Shown: piece by piece, positions 35,654-45,080 of the stretch
Layout of the letters: every line of letters starts with the position of its first letter
Position numbering within the stretch: the stretch's first letter is position 1
Assembly: GCA_020354125.1 (NCBI GenBank)
Contig: CP070643.1
Span: forward strand, 1,212,510-1,276,509
Direction: 5' to 3'
From: Betaproteobacteria bacterium
GTDB lineage: Bacteria; Pseudomonadota; Gammaproteobacteria; Burkholderiales; Eutrophovitaceae
Length of the DNA stretch: 64,000 bases
Translations under genes and position numbers: made by a program
Notes under the pieces: generated by a model
Databases searched by the model: none
What the model was told of the DNA's origin: nothing
What the model saw: the letters and a program-made list of their open reading frames with translations, nothing else

Positions 35654-38074
35654 ATGGCAGAAATATCTACCGCACCACTCGGTCACGAACATCTGTATCA
35701 ACCCTGCAAGCGGGCGGAACTCGATTTCGACACCACTGCCGACTTACCTGATCTGGATGACGTGTTTGGACAGGACCGGGCGGCCGAGGCGATCCGCTTC
35801 GGACTCGAGGTCGAGCGACCCGGCTACAACTTGTTCGTTCTCGGTGATCACGGTGGTGGTCGACACTGGCTCGTTAACCGCTTGCTCGGCGAGGCGGCCG
35901 CAGAGGCTCCCGTGCCAGACGACTGGGTGTACGTCAACAACTTTGATGAGCCGCGCAAACCGAACGCGATGCGCCTGCCAGCCGGGCGCGGTGTGAAACT
36001 TCGCAACGACATGCAAAAGCTGGTGTCGGAACTTGCGCCAGCAATTTCTGCTGCTTTCGAGAGCGACCAGTATCGGCAGCAGGTCGATGCGATACAGGAA
36101 GAGCTGAAGAAAAAACAGGACTCAGCACTCCAGCAGCTGGGGGACGACGCGGCGAGAAACGGAATCGCCTTGTTACGCACGCCTCATGGATTCACTTTTG
36201 CGCCGATCAAGGACGGCGAACCGATGAGTCCGGAGGAGTTCTCCAGGCTGCCGAAGCGGGAACAAACGCGCGTTACGAACAAGGTCGCTGAACTCACCGA
36301 AAGATTGAAAGACATCATGCAGCAGGCGCCGCGCTGGCACCGAGAAACCATGGCGCGGGTAAACGAACTGAGCCGTGAAACCCTGGGTCTGGCCGTTGGT
36401 CACCTGATCGAGGAACTCAAGGAACGTTATGCGGATCTGCCGGAAGTAATCGAGTTTTTGAACGCAGTACTGAAAGACATCGTTGAATCAGGCCAGCAAC
36501 TGCACGAGCAACCACACCAGGAGAGTGATATCGATACGCTGAGCATGGTGGGACAGATATCGCTGCAACGATACCTGGTCAACTTGCTGGTCGATAACTC
36601 GGGGCTTGAAGGCGCCCCCGTGGTCTACGAAGACAACCCGACACACCATTATCTGGTCGGGCGCGTCGACCAGATTGCGCAGATGGGGACCTTGGTAACT
36701 AACTTTCTCCTGGTCAAGGCGGGCTCGCTACACCGGGCGAACGGCGGCTATCTGATACTGGATGCAGCCAAAGTGCTGACACAGCCGTACGCGTGGGAAG
36801 GGCTCAAGCGCGCACTACGAGCGCACAAAATACAGATCGAGTCACTCGGCCAGGTGTACGGTTTGATCAACACCCTTTCACTCGAACCCGAGCCGATACC
36901 GATCAAACTCAAGGTTGTATTGGTTGGCGAACGCCTGCTCTACTATCTGTTGAGCGCCTATGATCCGGACTTTCAGGAGTTGTTCAAAGTCGAAGCGGAT
37001 TTCGAGAACGACGTCGCGCGAAACGAAGGAAACACGCGTCTCTATGCGCAATTGATCGCAACCCTGGGGCGGGCAAACAAGATTATTCCACTCGAGCGTG
37101 AAGCCGTTGCCCGCGTCATCGAACATGCCTCACGGCTTGCTGACGACTCGGAAAAACTGACCACGCATGTGCGCAAGATTACCGACCTGTTGCGGGAATC
37201 GGAACATTTTGCTCGCCGCGGTGATCGCGAGGTTATTTCCCGCACAGACGTCGAGGAAGCGTTGCGCGCGCAGATATACCGCACCGATCGCGTAAAACGA
37301 AAAACTCAGCAAGCAATTCTGGAAGATGTATTGCTAATCGATACCGAAGGAACGCGCAGCGGCCAAATCAATGGCCTCGCTGCAGCCACCCTTGGCGACG
37401 CCACTTTTGCACACCCCGTGCGTATTACGGCGACTGTTCGACTGGGCGAGGGTGACGTCATCGACATCGAGCGCGAAGTCGAATTGGGTGGAGCGATTCA
37501 CTCCAAAGGTGTGATGATTCTAAGCTCGTTTCTGGGGGCTCGCTATTCGCGTGGCATGCCACTGTCACTGAATGCCAGCCTCGTATTCGAGCAATCCTAC
37601 GGTCCGGTAGAGGGCGACAGCGCCTCTTTGGCCGAATTGTGTGCTCTGTTGTCGGTACTTTCCGATGCGCCAATCAGTCAGTCTCTGGCAGTCACCGGGT
37701 CAGTCAATCAGCATGGCCAAGTGCAGGCGATCGGCGCTGTCAATGAGAAGATTGAAGGATTCTTTGACATCTGCAATGCGCGTGGCCTGAGCGGCGATCA
37801 GGGCGTGTTGATCCCGAGTGCAAACGTTCGCCACTTGATGCTGCGCGAAGACGTGGTCGAGGCAGCCAAGGCCGGCAAGTTCCACATTTATCCAGTGTCG
37901 GAAGTTGATGAAGCGATTGAACTAGTCACCGGCGTACCGGCGGGCGCTCCGGATGAAGAAGGAAATATCCCCGCAGGCACCATTAACCATCTGGTTGCCA
38001 CACAAATTGCCGAGATGACAGCGCAACGACGGTCGTTCAACCGACCCGCGGCTGAGAGTCAGGAGAACGGCTGA
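35654..38074 (+). CDS. Lon-like ATP-dependent protease (YcbZ/LonC-type)
   Basis: The 806-residue protein has an N-terminal AAA-type domain interrupted by a long helical insertion (about 110-300). A central AAA part (GGYLILDAAKVLTQPYAWEGLKRAL, Walker B/sensor region) and a C-terminal Lon protease domain follow. The catalytic Ser lies in EGDSASLAEL near 655 and the catalytic Lys in GAVNEKIEGFF near 698. The first P-loop reads LGDHGGGRHW, with Arg/His in place of the usual GKS/T. Related LonC/YcbZ proteins often have weak or absent ATPase. It is a single gene with its own promoter region. Confidence 0.92.
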   Translation: MAEISTAPLGHEHLYQPCKRAELDFDTTADLPDLDDVFGQDRAAEAIRFGLEVERPGYNLFVLGDHGGGRHWLVNRLLGEAAAEAPVPDDWVYVNNFDEPRKPNAMRLPAGRGVKLRNDMQKLVSELAPAISAAFESDQYRQQVDAIQEELKKKQDSALQQLGDDAARNGIALLRTPHGFTFAPIKDGEPMSPEEFSRLPKREQTRVTNKVAELTERLKDIMQQAPRWHRETMARVNELSRETLGLAVGHLIEELKERYADLPEVIEFLNAVLKDIVESGQQLHEQPHQESDIDTLSMVGQISLQRYLVNLLVDNSGLEGAPVVYEDNPTHHYLVGRVDQIAQMGTLVTNFLLVKAGSLHRANGGYLILDAAKVLTQPYAWEGLKRALRAHKIQIESLGQVYGLINTLSLEPEPIPIKLKVVLVGERLLYYLLSAYDPDFQELFKVEADFENDVARNEGNTRLYAQLIATLGRANKIIPLEREAVARVIEHASRLADDSEKLTTHVRKITDLLRESEHFARRGDREVISRTDVEEALRAQIYRTDRVKRKTQQAILEDVLLIDTEGTRSGQINGLAAATLGDATFAHPVRITATVRLGEGDVIDIEREVELGGAIHSKGVMILSSFLGARYSRGMPLSLNASLVFEQSYGPVEGDSASLAELCALLSVLSDAPISQSLAVTGSVNQHGQVQAIGAVNEKIEGFFDICNARGLSGDQGVLIPSANVRHLMLREDVVEAAKAGKFHIYPVSEVDEAIELVTGVPAGAPDEEGNIPAGTINHLVATQIAEMTAQRRSFNRPAAESQENG

Positions 38075-38147
38075 TCCAGCGGCACACGCCACGCATTTAC
38101 GGTATGTTCAAACCATCAAACGCAAACGACCTGAAGCCTGGCCGCGG

Positions 38148-38873
38148 CTATTCATCAGCGGGTTTTTCACTCAGTGTCTTTTTGCCGGTGAACATCGCTG
38201 AGATGACGTTTCCGCCCTCCTTCAGCTCCACCATGACGACACCGGCAATGTGAATCACGATCATCACGACCATGGCGTAAAAGCTGTAGTAATGAGTCGT
38301 GATGAAGGGCTTGCGGAAGGCCCGCATCTCCTCCCAGGCGGTTTCGTCGTACATCTGTGGTGAATAAGCCTGCATACTGGCCGGATCGACCCCCGGCGCC
38401 GCGACCCACCCGGCGATCCAGGAACCCAACGGCGGATAAAAAATATCGGTGCCGGCCAGCACCAGACCGGACACGGCCTGAATTGCTAACAACAAGAACA
38501 GCAGAGTGATACTGATACGGGCGAGCGGATTGTGGCCAAGATACTGCGACGGGCGACCGGAGAACAAGCTGGCGGAATAATTCTTCACTGAACTCCAGTA
38601 TCCTTTGCCGCCCGGCAGGATCGCGCCCCAGCGCGCATGGCGGTTGCCAATGAAGGCCCAGACCATGCGCCATAACAGGTTGACCACCAATACGTAGCCA
38701 AACCATACGTGTATAACCTTGAGCAACACCTTGCCATCATTGGTCACGCCCAAAACCTTGGCATTGAGTATCGCAACACCGATGGCAATCAACGCTAGAA
38801 CGCACAACAAGTTGATCCAGTGAAACCAGCGTGTGGGCGCGTCCCAGACCCGATACGACTTCATTTCAGACAT
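38148..38873 (-). CDS. Cytochrome b561-type membrane protein
   Basis: The protein has 241 residues and four main hydrophobic helices. Its start, VWDAPTRWFHWINLLCVLALIAIGV, carries the first haem-ligand His. Further His residues lie in VIHVWFGYVLVVNLLWR, TTHYYSFYAMVVMIVIHIAGVVM. It corresponds to the di-haem Ni/Fe-hydrogenase b-type/cytochrome b561 family, which passes electrons between quinone and periplasmic partners. The next gene downstream on this strand side, upstream in the map at 38967-39233, encodes a small periplasmic Cys protein and is probably its co-transcribed neighbour. Confidence 0.9.
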   Translation of the reverse strand: MSEMKSYRVWDAPTRWFHWINLLCVLALIAIGVAILNAKVLGVTNDGKVLLKVIHVWFGYVLVVNLLWRMVWAFIGNRHARWGAILPGGKGYWSSVKNYSASLFSGRPSQYLGHNPLARISITLLFLLLAIQAVSGLVLAGTDIFYPPLGSWIAGWVAAPGVDPASMQAYSPQMYDETAWEEMRAFRKPFITTHYYSFYAMVVMIVIHIAGVVMVELKEGGNVISAMFTGKKTLSEKPADE

Positions 38874-38966
38874 CTATTACTCCGGTTGGTTGGGCAGCAC
38901 TGCACCTGCCCAACAACACCACCGTGATGTCTAGCTCGATGCCCGCCGCCTTATTGCCGACGTCTT

Positions 38967-39233
38967 TTATTGTTTGGGCGTACCTTCGCTGAACTGGTAA
39001 GCGAAGTCTTCTTCGGAAATCCCCTCACAAGCCGCTGCCATGTTGCGCTTGGCATTGTTACAGGCGAGCGGCGCATTCAACATGATGTCTTTTTCGTAGC
39101 CTTCCTTGTCACAGAAGTAGCGATACTGGCTCTTTGCGTCTTCACAGCTTCCGCCGCGCTCATCTTTCTCGGCGGCATGGGCAAACGAACTGAGACCGAT
39201 CACAATGGCTGCAGCAGACAACACGATTTTCAC
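38967..39233 (-). CDS. Small periplasmic four-cysteine protein
   Basis: The protein has 88 residues starting at GTG 39231-39233 with an AGGAGG five bases upstream. A signal peptide (KIVLSAAAIVIGLSSFAHA) is followed by a 68-residue mature part with four Cys (GGSCEDA, YFCDKEG, APLACNN, AAACEG), probably two disulfides. No CXXCH haem site is present. I do not know a family. The gene precedes the cytochrome b561 gene by 93 bp on the same strand, so a role around that redox protein is possible. Three 16-bp repeats lie directly before its ribosome binding site. Confidence 0.75.
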   Translation of the reverse strand: MKIVLSAAAIVIGLSSFAHAAEKDERGGSCEDAKSQYRYFCDKEGYEKDIMLNAPLACNNAKRNMAAACEGISEEDFAYQFSEGTPKQ

Positions 39234-39246
39234 GATGACCTCCTCT

Positions 39247-39290
39247 TTCGTATAGTTACCGTTTCGTATAGTTATCGGTTCGTATAGTTA
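39247..39290. repeat. Three tandem 16-bp repeats before the four-cysteine protein gene
   Basis: TTCGTATAGTTA occurs at 39247-39258, 39263-39274 and 39279-39290, exactly 16 bp apart, with variable CCGT/TCGG/TTGG linkers. It ends immediately upstream of the AGGAGG of the minus-strand gene. It may be an operator array or a slippage-prone leader. The remaining 39291-39563 holds the amidohydrolase promoter region and no gene I can support. Confidence 0.85.
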
Positions 39291-39563
39291 TTGGGAATCG
39301 CCGACGAACGGGTGCTGGGGACAAAAGCCTAACTCCAATTGAGGCAAGTTTCATCGGAATTTTCGGCTGATGCGCGAACAATCAGAAATCCGGCCAGGCA
39401 GACCCGGTTTTGCGCATTGCAACAAAGCGAACATTCGCCGGGACGCAGGCGCAACCTCGAGTTCCCGGGAATGATCAACGGTTCAGCAGTTCTAATAGCT
39501 AGTAATGAGAGTCAGTTAGTGCCCGCTGTCACACATACCTAGATTTATACTGGAGGACGCCTC

Positions 39564-41042
39564 ATGAAACACGCAATCGACCCTGAGGGAACACGCCTTC
39601 CCATCAAACTGGATACCACTTCGAATGGCGAATTCGTACCGGTGCCATTATCTGCCGCCAATCGACGCGCCAATCTTCTGGCACATGAACTCGCTTCACT
39701 AAACGCTAAGCGGCGTTCGTTAAGCCGACGCGAGTTTCTCGTGTCTGCTTGCGGCGCTGCCAGCACGCTGCTCGCGTTCAACCAGGCTCATGCCGCCGCC
39801 GGCAAGACCGGGGGCTGGTTCGATCTTGATCCCGAGGCAGCACTCGATCCGCAGATCGCCGGGTCAGAGCTGGACAAAGGTGAGTTCATTTTTGACGTTC
39901 AAGGCCATTTCGTCGACCCGACCGGGGAGTGGGTAAAAAAGCTGCCGCCCGGGGTAAAAAGATTCACCTTCGCACCAAAGGGACGATGCGACTTTGCCAG
40001 CGATCCCGACGAGATGAGCTATCTCAAGTGTCTGAACGGGGACGAGTTCATCAAAGACGTCTTCCTCGACAGCGATACTGACATGATGGTGCTGTCGTTC
40101 GTGCCGTCGCGAAGTGATGCCGAGCCACTGACGATTGAATCCGCCGATGCGGTTCGCCGCATCGTGGACCAGATGGATGGCTCGCATCGGCTGCTGCTGC
40201 ACGGCCGGGTCAACCCGAATCAAGCGGGTGACGTCGAACGAATGGATGAGCTGGCACAGCGTTGGGGCGTATCGGCCTGGAAAACCTACACTCAGTGGGG
40301 TCCCGACGGACGCGGCTTCTTCCTGTCCGATGACGTCGGCCTGCGCTTCATCGAGAAAGCACGTGAACTCGGCGTCAAAGTCATCTGCATACACAAGGGC
40401 TTCCCCTTCGGTCGGCGCTCTTACCAGCACAGTCAATGCAGTGACATCGGAAAAGTCGCGAAACTGTTTCCGGACGTCAGTTTCATCGTTTACCACTCCG
40501 GATTCGTTCCCGGCAATTCCGAGCGCGCTTATGTCGAAGGCAGCAACAGCGACGGTGTCGATACCTTGATCCGTTCGGTGCGTGACAATGATCTCGCACC
40601 GAACAGCAACGTTTATGCAGAACTGGGCAGCACCTGGCGTTTCGTGATGCGCGACCCGGACAACGCGGCCCATGTCATTGGCAAACTACTCAAATACGTT
40701 GGCGAGAACAACGTGCTGTGGGGCACCGACTCGATCTGGTATGGCTCACCACAGGACCAGATACAGGCGTTTCGCACCTTCCAGATCTCGCCGGAGTTTC
40801 GTGAACGGTTTGGCTACCCGGAAATCACACCCGACATTCGCGCCAAGGTATTCGGACTCAATGCGACCAAGCCATACCGCATCAACGTCGCCGACGTCTC
40901 GAAATATGCGAAGTCTGACCATATTGCCCGGCGGCGCGTCGCGTATCAGAATAACCCGCAGCCACATTTTCAAACCTATGGTCCAAAGACACGCCGCGAG
41001 TTTCTCAATCTGTTGCGCTGGAATGGCGGCTCGCGGGCATAA
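39564..41042 (+). CDS. Tat-exported amidohydrolase (amidohydrolase_2 type)
   Basis: The protein has 492 residues. After an unusual 48-residue N-terminal stretch, a twin-arginine signal (SLSRREFLVSACGAASTLLAF) precedes the mature part, so the enzyme is folded with its metal in the cytoplasm and exported. The amidohydrolase_2 barrel shows DVQGHFVDPTGEW near the metal site, ICIHKGFPFG, FIVYHSGFVPG and VLWGTDSIWYGSP with the conserved Asp. The ATG at 39564 has GGAGG upstream. The stop is only 3 nt before the AGPS-like gene, so the two are coupled. The substrate is unknown. Confidence 0.9.
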   Translation: MKHAIDPEGTRLPIKLDTTSNGEFVPVPLSAANRRANLLAHELASLNAKRRSLSRREFLVSACGAASTLLAFNQAHAAAGKTGGWFDLDPEAALDPQIAGSELDKGEFIFDVQGHFVDPTGEWVKKLPPGVKRFTFAPKGRCDFASDPDEMSYLKCLNGDEFIKDVFLDSDTDMMVLSFVPSRSDAEPLTIESADAVRRIVDQMDGSHRLLLHGRVNPNQAGDVERMDELAQRWGVSAWKTYTQWGPDGRGFFLSDDVGLRFIEKARELGVKVICIHKGFPFGRRSYQHSQCSDIGKVAKLFPDVSFIVYHSGFVPGNSERAYVEGSNSDGVDTLIRSVRDNDLAPNSNVYAELGSTWRFVMRDPDNAAHVIGKLLKYVGENNVLWGTDSIWYGSPQDQIQAFRTFQISPEFRERFGYPEITPDIRAKVFGLNATKPYRINVADVSKYAKSDHIARRRVAYQNNPQPHFQTYGPKTRREFLNLLRWNGGSRA

Positions 41043-41045
41043 GTC

Positions 41046-42647
41046 ATGGGCCGGCGTAAGTTCAAGTTCTGGGGATGGGGATATACCGATGAAGTGGCGA
41101 GCCCCACTGAGCGTCAGATGCTCAAGGGCTTTTACGGACAGCGCTTTTCGGTGTCAGACTGGACGGAAGTCGCGCCACCAACTGTTGACGAAATAACCTT
41201 ACCCGCAGCACGCATTTCTGCACCGGGCTCACTGACTGGGATCTGTTCAAGTGACGCCGAAGACCGGCTGATCCACAGCTACGGCAAGTCGTACCCGGAT
41301 AGCGTGCGCGCCTTCGCGCGCAGCTTCCCCAACCCTCCGGACCTGATTGCATACCCCCGAAACGAAAACGACATCATCAGCGTCCTCGATTTTGCTGACG
41401 GGATGAATGCAGCAGTAATCCCCTTTGGTGGCGGCTCGTCAGTCGTGGGCGGTGTCGAGACCGCAGTCGACGGTGATTATCGCGGAGTCATTTCGCTAAA
41501 CCTGCAAAATCTCGATCGCGTCCTCGAAGTCGACGTAGTGTCACGCGCAGCGCGTATCCAGGCGGGCGTACTCGGGCCGCAGCTCGAGGCGCAACTGAAA
41601 CCGCACGGCGTGACACTGCGGCATTTCCCACAGTCTTTCCAGTACTCGACCCTAGGTGGTTGGATTGCGACGCGCTCGGGTGGGCACTTCGCGACGCGTC
41701 TTACACATATCGACGATATGGTGGAGAGCACACGGGTCGTGACACCGGCAGGGCTTAGCGAGTCGCGGCGCCTACCCGGTTCCGGTGCTGGTCCCAGTCC
41801 AGACCGACTCTTCATCGGCTCCGAGGGCGCACTGGGAGTCATTACCGAAGCCTGGATGCGACTGCAGTCGCGGCCACGCTTTCGCGCCTCCACATCGGTG
41901 CGCTTTGCCGACTGGTACCGGGCGGCAGAAGCGGTGCGGGCGCTCAGTCAGGCTGATCTGCATCCGTCCAACTGCCGACTGATCGACAGCGAAGAAGCCT
42001 CGACAACAGGTGTCGGCAACGGAAGCGCACACATCTTGGTGCTGGCATTCGAGAACGCCGATCACTCGGTCGAGCCGTTAATGGCGCGGGCCCTGGAAAT
42101 CGTTGCCAGCTTCGGTGGTCAATGGAATACCGATGCGCTGGAAAACGCACAAGCGCATCGCAGCGGGGAATCGGGCGCCTGGCGAAACGCTTTTCTGCGC
42201 GCGCCCTATTACCGCGAAGTGCTCACCAGCATCGGTGTCATGTACGACACTTTTGAAACGGCAATCACCTGGGAGCGGTTCGCTGATTTTCACGCCAACA
42301 TCATCGACATCACGCGCCGCATCATCCGCGAGGTAACCGGCCATGAGGGCTCGGTAAGCTGTCGCTTCACCCACGTCTACCCTGACGGACCGGCCCCCTA
42401 TTTCAGCTTCTATGCACTCACCAGGCGCGGCTCGGAACTCGAGCAATGGCACGCGATCAAGAATGCTGCCTCCGATGCCTTGATCGCCGCGGGCGGCACC
42501 ATTACGCATCATCACGCCGTCGGGCGCGATCACCGGCGCTGGTACGACGCACAATGTCCTTTGCCATTCAGAGCAGCATTGCGGGCTGCGAAGGAGTCGC
42601 TCGATCCGAAAGGGATATTGAATCCCGGCGTATTGGTGGATCCGTAA
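41046..42647 (+). CDS. AGPS-like FAD-binding oxidoreductase (alkyl-DHAP synthase family)
   Basis: The protein has 533 residues. It opens with KFKFWGWGYTDE, the signature of alkyldihydroxyacetonephosphate synthase relatives, followed by a VAO-type FAD domain (VIPFGGGSSVVGGVE; LGGWIATRSGGHFATR; GSEGALGVITEAWM) and the C-terminal TITHHHAVGRDHRRWY, which matches the AGPS active-site histidine cluster. AGPS exchanges the acyl of acyl-DHAP for an alkyl chain to make ether lipids; many bacterial relatives are simple oxidases. It is coupled to the Tat amidohydrolase gene, an unusual pairing. Confidence 0.9.
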   Translation: MGRRKFKFWGWGYTDEVASPTERQMLKGFYGQRFSVSDWTEVAPPTVDEITLPAARISAPGSLTGICSSDAEDRLIHSYGKSYPDSVRAFARSFPNPPDLIAYPRNENDIISVLDFADGMNAAVIPFGGGSSVVGGVETAVDGDYRGVISLNLQNLDRVLEVDVVSRAARIQAGVLGPQLEAQLKPHGVTLRHFPQSFQYSTLGGWIATRSGGHFATRLTHIDDMVESTRVVTPAGLSESRRLPGSGAGPSPDRLFIGSEGALGVITEAWMRLQSRPRFRASTSVRFADWYRAAEAVRALSQADLHPSNCRLIDSEEASTTGVGNGSAHILVLAFENADHSVEPLMARALEIVASFGGQWNTDALENAQAHRSGESGAWRNAFLRAPYYREVLTSIGVMYDTFETAITWERFADFHANIIDITRRIIREVTGHEGSVSCRFTHVYPDGPAPYFSFYALTRRGSELEQWHAIKNAASDALIAAGGTITHHHAVGRDHRRWYDAQCPLPFRAALRAAKESLDPKGILNPGVLVDP

Positions 42648-42801
42648 CGACATAGGGGCCTGGGGTGCAGCAGCAGGCATGATTACTGCAATTCATGGCA
42701 CGATGTTCGGCCGACTGAATCTCATCGATCTGTTGCATTTCTTGTGTTGCCGAGACTTATAACGTCGAGAAATCGCTTCGCCTCGCAGTGCCAGCCACAC
42801 G

Positions 42802-43632
42802 ATGAAAGACCTTGATTTCACTAAGCCCGCCAGCGACGACCTGTACGACCCGGAGATCGCGCGCGCCTGCTTCGAGTCGCTCGGCGAGCCGATTCATCTC
42901 GCCAAAGATGACGCGTTCTTTGCCGAAAGCGAGCCGGGTGAAAACCTGTACCTGCTTCTGAAGGGCGAAGTTCGCCTTTTTCGGCGCAAGCGCATATTAG
43001 ACATCGTCCGTCCCGGCGAGATATTTGGTGAAATTGCCGCCATTACCGGTAAACCGCGTACTGCCTGGGCCATTGCCATCACTCCGTGCACCGCGCTGCA
43101 GCTCAACCCGGAACAATTCAGGACAGCGCTGCGCAAGACTCCGGAATTTGCCCTGATGCTGATGAGCATCATGATCAACCGCGTCCGCGTCACGTTGGCG
43201 CTGCTTGCCCGCGCCGGCAAACTCAGTAAGCGCCTGGCTCCGGCAGAAGGCCGCGTGTTTTCGGAGAAAGTCATCGAGGAAATGATCTCGGCGCTGGATA
43301 ACCGGCCACCGACGAAGATACCCGCCAAGAAAATGATTACCCGGGAAGGTGACAGCGGCGGTTCCATGTATGTTGTGTTGTCGGGGCGCGTCGCCGTATT
43401 CGTAAACAAAGTCATGATCGACAATGTTGGGCCGGGTGGAATGATCGGCGAGATCGCATTGGTCGACGGTTCCAGCCGGGCAATCACTACGCTTGCCGAA
43501 TCCGACGTATCACTGCTGCCTGTCAATCGCGATGACTTTCTGATGATGGTCAAGTCCAGTCCTCGCTTTGCGGTAACAATGCTTAAGTCTGTGGCGAACC
43601 GCTTGACCCGGATGACCGCAACAAGCGCTTGA
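42802..43632 (+). CDS. Protein with two cyclic nucleotide-binding domains
   Basis: The protein has 276 residues. The first CNB domain spans about 25-140 (ENLYLLLKGEVRLF and GEIFGEIAAITGKPRTAWA as phosphate-binding cassette), the second about 160-270 (GGMIGEIALVDGSSRAITT). Both cassettes keep the Glu and Arg that contact cyclic nucleotide. No helix-turn-helix or kinase part is present, so it would act as a ligand-responsive adaptor. The adenylate cyclase at 19-21 kb is a possible source of the ligand. It is followed at 48 bp by the DUF1499 gene. Confidence 0.88.
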   Translation: MKDLDFTKPASDDLYDPEIARACFESLGEPIHLAKDDAFFAESEPGENLYLLLKGEVRLFRRKRILDIVRPGEIFGEIAAITGKPRTAWAIAITPCTALQLNPEQFRTALRKTPEFALMLMSIMINRVRVTLALLARAGKLSKRLAPAEGRVFSEKVIEEMISALDNRPPTKIPAKKMITREGDSGGSMYVVLSGRVAVFVNKVMIDNVGPGGMIGEIALVDGSSRAITTLAESDVSLLPVNRDDFLMMVKSSPRFAVTMLKSVANRLTRMTATSA

Positions 43633-43680
43633 CCCGCTGGCATACTGCCAGCACATCGACGGCTCTGAGGAGACATTTCC

Positions 43681-44094
43681 ATGCCATTGCTTTCGCTGCG
43701 CGGCCGCCCGCGCACGCTCGGCCTGACTGACGGCAAGCTAAGTGCCTGTCCTTCGTCGCCGAATTGTGTCTGCAGTGACGAAACCGATACTTCGAGCGCA
43801 ATACAAGCGCTACTGCCGGCAATCGACGCCAAAGAGGCCTGGCCTTTGGTCGAGCAAGCGGTGCGAGATCTACCGCGAACACGTATTGTGAGCAACAGCA
43901 CGGAGTATATCCACGCAGAATGCGCGAGCAGCTTACTTGGCTTCGTCGATGACCTGGAGCTGCATCTGCGCGCTCATGATGGCGTTATCGCGGTTCGCTC
44001 TGCATCGCGACTGGGCTACTCTGATTTCGGCGTGAATCGCCGCCGGGTGGAAGCATTGCGTACAGCACTCAGGGAAAAAAGCATAGTGCGCTAA
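43681..44094 (+). CDS. DUF1499 protein
   Basis: The protein has 137 residues and the DUF1499 layout: CPSSPNCVCSDE near 22-33, the strand TRIVSNSTEYIHAECASSLLGFVDDLEL, and VRSASRLGYSDFGVNRRRVEALR near the C-terminus. There is no signal peptide. Function in this family is unknown. The gene follows the double CNB gene by 48 bp. Confidence 0.88.
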   Translation: MPLLSLRGRPRTLGLTDGKLSACPSSPNCVCSDETDTSSAIQALLPAIDAKEAWPLVEQAVRDLPRTRIVSNSTEYIHAECASSLLGFVDDLELHLRAHDGVIAVRSASRLGYSDFGVNRRRVEALRTALREKSIVR

Positions 44095-44168
44095 TTCGTT
44101 AGCGGCCTCACTGGCTGCTTTGTTGTTGCTCACTTGATGCGATACCGGATGCCAGCCCCAATCGAAGC

Positions 44169-45080
44169 TCAAGCAAAGCTGAAGCCCGGAGTGCGGGTAT
44201 AGACGTGCAAACCCTCATCCTGGATCACCAGCGAGCGCATGCGTTTGTCGCCGCGGTTGTGGTGAGAATGTAATGTCGTCGCCGGAGTAATCATGGCGAC
44301 CCCGGTCAGCCAGCTGATGCGCTCTCCATCGATCATGGAGTGAATACCATCGCCCTGAATCGCCAGTGTCACAGCGACACCATTATGCCGATGCGGGCGC
44401 TGGTCGCAGCCTGGCGCCAACGTGTTGATTGCGGTATTGATGAACGGGATCGTCGTGTAGTTCGGTTCCGTACGCCGGGTGGAGAACTGCACCGATGACC
44501 CCGTCGTGTTCTCGGTGATGGGGCGCTGGTAAACGTCATTGAGAAGACGATCAATTTCCTCGCCGCGCCAGACAACGGCCTCGACGGCAGACCCATCCTT
44601 TGTCGGCGCTCTCACCCCTGCGCATGCCAGCAGCGGTTCGTCTGTAACGTTGAACAACAAGCTATCCTCATCGGCGCGGTAGGTGGTCTCCACACCACCG
44701 GGCAAGCAGAACACATCACCATGTTGCCACGTGATACGGTCTGGCCCATTTTTGCTTTCTCCCCGGCCCGACATCACATAACAGACTTCGCCACTCGCGG
44801 TATAAGTCACTGAATACTGTTCCCCTGCCCGAATGCGGATGTAGCGACATAACAGCGTCGGTGTCGTTGCAGGATAGGCAGTTCCTAATGCTTCGCTCGC
44901 GTCGAGCATGATTGCGCCGGTCGGAGCATCTTGATCAGTCGCACGGTCGTGCTCAGCCTTGAACTGGTGCGCCGGTACCGGCGGATAAGAAAACGCAAAA
45001 CCGTTTTCATTCGCCAGATAGCGTGCGCGTTGCTCGTAACGCGATTGACCACCCACTTGCTTCTGTTCCGCAATCTCCAT
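44169..45080 (-). CDS. Double-cupin protein, gentisate dioxygenase-like
   Basis: The product is 303 residues from ATG 45078-45080, which has AGGAGG just upstream; the frame stays open to 45137. Two cupin domains are visible. The first centres on YSVTYTASGEVCYVMSGRGES and has few His. The second has RPHRHNGVAVTLAIQGDG and LHSHHNRGDKRM, a good Fe(II) site. This resembles gentisate/1-hydroxy-2-naphthoate dioxygenase relatives. Ring cleavage is possible but not proven. It lies beside the DUF169 gene on the same strand. Confidence 0.8.
   Translation of the reverse strand: MEIAEQKQVGGQSRYEQRARYLANENGFAFSYPPVPAHQFKAEHDRATDQDAPTGAIMLDASEALGTAYPATTPTLLCRYIRIRAGEQYSVTYTASGEVCYVMSGRGESKNGPDRITWQHGDVFCLPGGVETTYRADEDSLLFNVTDEPLLACAGVRAPTKDGSAVEAVVWRGEEIDRLLNDVYQRPITENTTGSSVQFSTRRTEPNYTTIPFINTAINTLAPGCDQRPHRHNGVAVTLAIQGDGIHSMIDGERISWLTGVAMITPATTLHSHHNRGDKRMRSLVIQDEGLHVYTRTPGFSFA

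Noticed and set aside
39247..39290. Resemblance of TTCGTATA/TATACGAA motifs to loxP arms
   Set aside because: Only short shared strings. The symmetry and spacer of loxP are absent, and the motif is a direct tandem repeat.
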